DNA from: Polytrichum commune
Lineage: Eukaryota; Streptophyta; Polytrichopsida; Polytrichales; Polytrichaceae
Length of the DNA: 64,000 bases
Reading direction: 5' to 3'
Assembly: GCA_950295325.1 (NCBI GenBank)
Contig: OX485808.1
Span: 27,236,527 to 27,300,526 of the forward strand
Shown here in pieces: positions 58,055 to 64,000 of this stretch (position 1 is its first letter; each line of letters opens with the position of its first letter). The translations under genes and the position numbers were made by a program. A model generated the notes under the pieces. That model was not told the DNA's origin, made no database searches, and saw only the letters and a program-made list of their open reading frames with translations.

Positions 58055-60382
58055 CAATTATGTTGATTATTGAACCTAGACTAGTTACTCATAGTTTGAG
58101 TATGTAGTCCAATTTCTCTTAAAACACATATCCTTAAACCGGTATCCATTGTTGGAGCCACACCCAACCACATACCACTCAAAAATAGGTTTCCGATCAA
58201 GATACGTAACCAAATTAGGCACGTCTACCTTACTTCGTGCAGGTGTCAACAAGAATTACCTTGCACGACAACAAGCTATCGCAGTCTACTAAAAAATCAC
58301 ATCACAATCTACATTCACGTTGCACAATGTCAAAACATCACATGTACTAAGAGGCCCAAATCAGCCTTCAAAAGCATCAAGGGGTCAAGGTGAGCGGCCC
58401 TTAAACAAAGATTTCTAGCCACGTGTCACTTCTCATAGGATACGTCTATGCGATTGGTGCAAGATGATCAACAAACCCAAATCATGCATGTAGTCATTTG
58501 TGCATATTTTTTGTTTTGGAATTCATATGTATTATCTTAATTATTGCCAAAGAGGAGATTCTCTTTCTTATGGATTAATCATATAGATCCTCCCAATTAT
58601 GTTGACTGCTATTGAGCATGTGGAAATGATCATTTTGTTCAATTAGGGTGATTTCAAAGGCCAAAGTTGCTTACCCAACTCAAATGTGGGATACTCAATA
58701 ACTTACCATCAAAATGCATAATTTAATATTATATATTAGGAAGTGGTTGTGAACTCTTGCCGAGATTTTTGTTGTTGTGAGCAACACATGCATTTGTACG
58801 GAAAAAGATCTATCTTATCAAAAAATAGATCACGTGGTCCAAAGAAATCTCCTCTAAAGTTCTAAATAATGTGCACAATTTATTCCTCACAAAACAACTT
58901 ACAAATTTCTCCATTGGGTGGAACCGGCTCGCACTCACCCGCCATTGCTAGTACGGGTCTACCCAACGGTCGTTATCTAGTACAAACTTTTGCGAACTGA
59001 ATTTCTTGTTCAAATGTGAACTTTAAGAATTCCAATCCCACTTTTTATGAGTGAAAGTTAGTCACCGTCCAACTTTCCAACAAATAGGTTTCAGGTGGTG
59101 TGGCACCACAAGGGTCATGCCAAGAGTCTTTCTTGGATCAAAGCCGAGGAAACACACATAATCATCCCTAGAATGGTTAGCATGAATACTACATCCAATA
59201 ATGGACATGTGGTGTAGACACCCAATACACACCTTGTCGTTGGCATGGTGCGGTAAGTCAGAGCCTACTAAGATAGAGGGCGCTAAACCCATCACCCGAA
59301 CCAAAACCAACCCCTAAAACCTTGCACAAGAAGTACATACCGATCCTAAAAATGTCTTGCACCTTAATATCGGTTCTTTGTGTTGATTTTGGGTCATATC
59401 CCAAATGAATATTTAAATCATTATAACTTTTGCACACAAAATTCAAATACAACATGCTTTGGTGCAATAGAGCCCCCCGTGCTCAATTGCTAACAAGAAT
59501 CCCTATATGTTTTTAAACATGATAACAATATCTATGCCTAATGCTTAAAGTGATGGTTTTTACCTCCAAAGTAGACTTGTCCAATTTGATTACTTACCTA
59601 AATCAAACACCTAGATTCGAGTGGTGCGTGGTTTGGTGTGGGTCCAAGATCAGATACCACACAAATACACATCTAACAGAGATTAGACCGCGTGTTCAAA
59701 ATATGATAACCAATCTAAACTTCGCAATCAACACAACTATATACGACCTTTCAATGAGCACGAGAATCGCCACTTCGATACAACTATATACAACTATAAA
59801 CTTCGCGACCTATATACGACCTTTTCAATGAGCACGAGAATCTCCACTTCGATAATAAACTAATACGAATATAATCAACAAGTCAATCATACGAGCTCCC
59901 AAAATCACGAGGAAAGTGGCGATGGCCTTCATGTGGATTTGCTAACTATGATTCTCAATTTCTCATACTAATCGCATATTGGTATAATTAAGGAGAAGTC
60001 AGCTCATCGGGAAAAGTATCCATTCAAGACTCATCTACATTTCCTTACCTTACTACAACACTTTGTGTGAGGTCTCTCTCAAGCTCGCATCCAATGCCGA
60101 GCTCGTTAACTTAGTTACATGAAATGATGGGCTCCAAGCCAGCCTTCTTTCGTGCGCCCAACAACGTTGAATTTTTTCGATTATTTTTCGCTCCCTTTTG
60201 CGTACGTACTCTGGCAGACCTTGTCATGTCATCTCACCTGTGAGTTAAGTGGCTCCCTCATTGTCGTACCAAACTGATTATTGCAGATTGTTCGAGCTCG
60301 CCTCAAAAATCGAGCCGTGCTGCTGCGACGACCACATCTCCTCGCACCGCGTGCCGCTTCGTTGACTCTTGAGCTCCGCATC
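58055..60382 (+). repeat. Uninterrupted copy of the 2.3-kb repeat
   Basis: It joins sequence matching 2590-3539 directly to sequence matching 19239-20549 at TTTTTATGAGTG (about 59043-59054). This gives the pre-insertion state of the site occupied by the 15.7-kb retroelement. The minus frames 59467-59258 and 59310-59062 and the plus frame 59541-59831 mirror those in the other copy; no protein is recognised. Confidence 0.88.
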
Positions 60383-61135
60383 GAAGAATTGAAGAATCCG
60401 TATTGACTCGGCATAATTTGGTTACTGAAACATCTTAATTGGATACCTTCCTATGATTGAGGAGAACCGGCAGGTTAGTTGCAGATGAACCAGTTGAGTT
60501 TGAGAAATCACTAACCAGTTGAAGTTGGAGACTGCAGGAGAATTACTGATCGCTTTAGAGGAATCTATGGAAGAATATACACCAATTTAATAAAGGAAAC
60601 TGGAGGATGTCAACACGCAACCGGCTGGATTTAGAATCACTAGGATCTCAACCGATTATGCCCAAAAATCTCCCCGATCACTGGTCCATTGGACACCTAC
60701 ATTTGAGTAGTGTGTGGTTATGTGTGTGTGTATTCATAAGAAGTTAGGAATGGAGACCATGAATCTCAGAATTCATATCGACTCAGCATAATTTGGTTAC
60801 TAAAACATCTTAATCGGACAATTACATTTGAGACGTGTGTGTTTATGTATGTGTGTATTCATAAGAAGTGAGGAACGGACACCATGAATCTCAGAATTCA
60901 TATCGACTCAGCATAATTTGGTTACTAAAACATCTTAATCGGACAATTACATTTGAGAAGTGTGTGTTTATGTATGTGTGTATTCATAAGAAGTGAGGAA
61001 CGGACACCATGAATCTCAGAATTCATATCGGACTCGGTAAAACAGTCGTAATTTGGTTACTGAAGCATCTTCATTGAACACCTACATTTGAGAAGTGTGT
61101 GGTTACGTGTGTATATTCATAAGAAGTTAGGAACG
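60383..61135 (+). repeat. Tandem monomers of about 125 bp interrupted by a MITE
   Basis: Units carry ATAATTTGGTTACT, ACATCTTAAT, ACATTTGAGAAGTGTGTG, TATTCATAAGAAGT and GGAACGGACACCA. About four are visible; the first is split at 60448-60688. Two central units are nearly identical. Confidence 0.8.
60448..60688. mobile_element. 241-bp MITE in the tandem array
   Basis: Related to 36896-37114 (ends about CCTATGATTGAGGAG and, on the other strand, CCAGTGATCGGGGAG). The flanks TTGGATACC (60439-60447) and TTGGACACC (60689-60697) are a 9-bp duplication with one mismatch, the Mutator-type length. Confidence 0.75.
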
Positions 61136-61394
61136 GACACCACAAAGACATCTATTAGAGAGAGAGTAGATTGCGTGCTCAAATCGTTGACTAGTCTAGG
61201 TTTAGTGTTCAGTGTAATTGGGGAGATGCGTATGATCATTTAAGACGAAAGAGAATAAGTTCACTTTGATGTTGTAGAAGGTATTCACGTGAGTTTCATA
61301 ACATCATTCAGTGACGTGTGCCCTTGTAATATAATAGTGGGATGCTCGGAGCTGAGTTTGTATTTGAGTCTCTCTGTGCAGCTTTTTGAGCCCT

Positions 61395-62020
61395 GGGGGT
61401 GGACTCTTCATACCACGTACGAACTAATGTGAGTGTAAGAAGGGGTATGTTTGAGGCATTAGCGTACATAGTATATGTAAGGGAGGAGGTATTCATTTCC
61501 TCTAGTGTGTACATCTAAAATGGCTATTAAGAATTTTGGAGTAGAGGTAGTAGATGTACAAAAAGGGGATTGTGAGGTTTAGAGAAAATTTTGGCTAATA
61601 GATGTGTCATTTTCATTCATTATTGTCATATGGTAATAGTCCTTAATGAGTCCCTTGTCCATTTTTGTTAGGGTTCGCATTTGGGTTATAAGACAAGCTG
61701 GAGTACTCATGAGCTCCCTTGAGTTTTTCTCTCTGGATTGTGGCTAAGTTATTGTGCTCTTGTCTTTGTTTATTTGATGCAATTGTTGATTCATTACATG
61801 CTATGGATTAAAAAAATGTTCAATGACATACTTAATATTTATTCATGATTTATATTTTGTATATGTAGCAGAGGCATTTATCATATTCAATTGGAAAGCT
61901 TGGTACAAATACATCAGTCCATTTACATTTTTTTTTCTTTAAATACTTCTTGTATATAGAGGGCTAAATTTCATAGTGACCCAAGCACGTCATTTAGGTT
62001 TTCAATTAAGAGTCCACCCC
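61395..62020. mobile_element. Third GGGGTGGACTCTT-ended element
   Basis: The left end is GGGGGTGGACTCTTCATACC and the right end on the other strand is GGGGTGGACTCTTAATTG, followed by a long C-run (62017-62028). The interior aligns loosely with 52883-53505. Confidence 0.65.
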
Positions 62021-62763
62021 CCCCCCCCTCCTGTGGGTTTCAATCATTTGACTGTTATATTATGAGGGCCCACAAAATGAGAGTTGACATTGAGTAATGC
62101 TATGTCTAAAAGGTATGACAAAAATTGGTTAGGACTGCGTTGTTTGAAATTTGTCAATCATGTTGTGTACTAATCGTGTGCTCAATCTCCTCGAGAAGTA
62201 AGCCCGGGTAATCAAAAAATGTAGCAATGGTCTCTAGACCCATCTACTTTAAGGTATATATTGCCCTATTGTGTGCACTTCCAACTCCACGTGCAATTTC
62301 CATAGTTGGATCGGATCAAGAATTGTCTCTCATCCAATTAACAATTGCGACAAATCAAGAAGAGTGTCCTTTCGATGTAAGATTAGAATCTCAGTTTCTT
62401 AAGATGCAAAAGTTCAGATTCTAATCTTTCTCTTTAATAAGAATTGGTGACACTCAATATCATATTTTGTGCAGTATTTGGATCATTAGTGTCACATATA
62501 AGTATACTATTGTTATTTTCACCCTTGACATAAACCTTAACTTGAAAATATACCATATAAAATTACAAATTCTTTAATATGAAAAAATATGACTTTAAGA
62601 CTCAGTAAGGCTCTTAGAAATTTTATATAATAATAGAGAGCACATCTCACCGATCATTGGTCCTTCAAAGGGTTAAGTAGTAAGAAGAAGTGGCTACATA
62701 AAGCCCACCTTCAATCTTGTGTCGAAGGAAATATAATCCCTTTGCATCGAGCTGGAGCTCGGT
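62021..62763. other. Intergenic DNA
   Basis: AT-rich sequence with a 65-codon frame (62227-62424) that I do not recognise. No repeat or RNA gene is seen. Confidence 0.45.
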
Positions 62764-63500
62764 CCAAAATCTGCACATCTACCTACCATTTGATGAAATG
62801 ATCCGTGGGAAGTTTGTTCGATTGCGACTTTGCGTCTGCTGCTGAGCTGGGAACAGCAAGAGTAGGAATTTGACCTTCATCAAATTGTCAGATTCCTCAT
62901 CAGTTAAGGAGTCAGTAATTTGTTGATGTTTTGAAGAGGATTCGAAGTAGATTAAGTGAACCCTCTTCCTCAAAGTTGAGGTTTGATCTCTCGTCTGTGG
63001 ATTACTTAGTTGTGTCGAAGGGAATGCTTTTTGTTGAATCCTGTGGGGACTCAGTCCCGAAATCTGCACATGATCTACCATTGAATGTGAGATTCAGTCC
63101 AAAATTATGCGTTGATTTTTCCGGTTGCAACTTTGCCTAAGCTGTGCTGGAGGAAGGAAGAGTAAGAATTTCCTCCTCAGTTTGTGGCACAGATTGGACC
63201 TCTTCATTTACGCATTCAGTACTATGTTGATGATGTTTTGAGGAGGAGGAAGATTGTGTGACCCCTCTTCCTTAAAGTTGGATCTTGATCCTTGGAAGTT
63301 ACTTAGGAAATCCTTTTGCCGAATCCTGTGGGAATTCTGTCCAAGATCTGGATTTACCACTGAATGTGAGATTCAGTCCAAAATTTTGGGTTGATTTGTT
63401 CCATTGCAAATTTTCTTCGATTGAGCTGGAGATGCATTTAGTAGTATGTTGGTGATGTTTTGACGAAATTTGAGATTATGCGAACTGAAGTTGGAACCAC
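62764..63500 (+). repeat. Three diverged direct repeats upstream of the oxidase gene
   Basis: Units of about 280 bp begin near 62764, 63067 and 63347 (the last one shortened). They share TGAATGTGAGATTCAGTCC, GTTGATGATGTTTTGA-like, CCTCTTCC and GAATCCTGTGGG words. Being directly upstream of the start codon, they may hold promoter or leader elements. Confidence 0.65.
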
Positions 63501-63558
63501 TCCAAATCCTCGGGCAGCTTGTGCAGGTTGAGTCCGGCAACTCTAATTACTCGACAGT

Positions 63559-64000
63559 ATGGGCGCCATCGTGCCCACGGATTTCTTCAAAACCTTTCTC
63601 GCGATGGTCATGTTGAACGTCGTCGCAGCGGTCACGCATGAATCGAGTGGCAGCTGCAACTCGGAGAGTTCCAAGAACCGGACTAATTGGTCGGGAAATG
63701 TGATCTTCAGCGCGGAATACTTCTGTTCGGCGAACTCCGTCGACCGGGTGCAGGCCTTAGTGCGTTCGTCGACCGAGGATACTCAGTCGACAACGCTCAC
63801 GGTGCTCGGCACCGGCCACTCCTTCAACACGATCGCCGACAACGTGCACACCCAGTTGTCCGTGCTGCCGTTGCACAAGGCGGTCGCGCTCGAGCTCGAC
63901 AAGAAGACGGAGACGGTCACCGTGGACGCGGGCATCACGTATAGCCAGCTGTGCCCATGGCTCGACAGCCGAGGTTTCGCGCTCGCGAATCTCGCATCGC
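63559..64000 (+). CDS. Alditol oxidase-like FAD flavoprotein, secreted, partial
   Basis: From the ATG at 63559 the frame is open to the window end (147 codons and one base). Residues 1-26 form a signal-peptide-like hydrophobic start (FFKTFLAMVMLNVVAAV). Then RTNWSGNVIFSAEYF (41-55) and GTGHSFNTIADN (84-95) match the start of the VAO/PCMH FAD-binding domain in the alditol/xylitol oxidase and aldonolactone oxidase group. His87 of GHSFN is the position that binds FAD covalently in AldO. VTVDAGITYSQLCPWLDSRG continues the fold. Such enzymes oxidise sugar alcohols or sugar lactones with oxygen, releasing hydrogen peroxide; secretion would place this in the apoplast. The sequence is far more GC-rich than its surroundings. 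The substrate-binding half lies outside the window, so the substrate is open. Confidence 0.85.
   Translation, partial: MGAIVPTDFFKTFLAMVMLNVVAAVTHESSGSCNSESSKNRTNWSGNVIFSAEYFCSANSVDRVQALVRSSTEDTQSTTLTVLGTGHSFNTIADNVHTQLSVLPLHKAVALELDKKTETVTVDAGITYSQLCPWLDSRGFALANLAS

Overview
This is AT-rich, repeat-dominated nuclear DNA from a land plant. The evidence is Ty3/gypsy, hAT, Mutator-like, Tourist-like and pogo-type element remains, intronless plant-type TKL kinase genes, and the start of a GC-rich gene for a secreted alditol-oxidase-like flavoprotein. The kinase and oxidase types make me lean towards a non-seed plant such as a moss, with low confidence. I recognised no rRNA, tRNA, CRISPR array or bacterial operon. 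Only five stretches look like host coding sequence: two copies of a kinase gene, two copies of an unrecognised 201/202-residue gene, and the partial oxidase gene.

Layout. 1-3539: short repeats, an 857-bp fold-back element, and the left part of a 2.3-kb repeat. 3540-19234: a decayed 15.7-kb Ty3/gypsy-type retroelement on the minus strand, inserted in that repeat; an uninterrupted copy of the repeat at 58055-60382 shows the empty site. 19239-20549: the rest of the interrupted repeat. 21308-22890: a hAT element. 23064-43100 and 43101-55534: a head-to-tail segmental duplication (copies A and B), each with a kinase gene and the unrecognised gene. After duplicating, A carried a 6.2-kb Mutator-like element and B a 1.0-kb hAT element, and each empty site survives in the other copy. 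55580-62020: minisatellites, MITEs and repeats. 62764-64000: diverged direct repeats and the oxidase gene, which runs off the window.

The most interesting object is the retroelement. Read along the minus strand it encodes gag with two CCHC knuckles, an aspartic protease, a C5 cytosine DNA methyltransferase domain, reverse transcriptase with RNase H, integrase, and a C-terminal PHD-type zinc finger where many plant gypsy elements carry a chromodomain. A mobile element with its own DNA methylase and a chromatin-reader-like finger suggests self-directed epigenetic control or targeting. This copy is dead: it has stops, frameshifts, an altered reverse transcriptase active site, an integrase deletion and two nested insertions. 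One nested insertion is a 973-bp solo LTR. The other is 3.8 kb with LTR-like ends and carries its own unrecognised coiled-coil ORF.

Limits: alignments were made by eye, so boundaries are good to a few bases where target-site duplications are quoted and to tens of bases elsewhere. No database search was possible.
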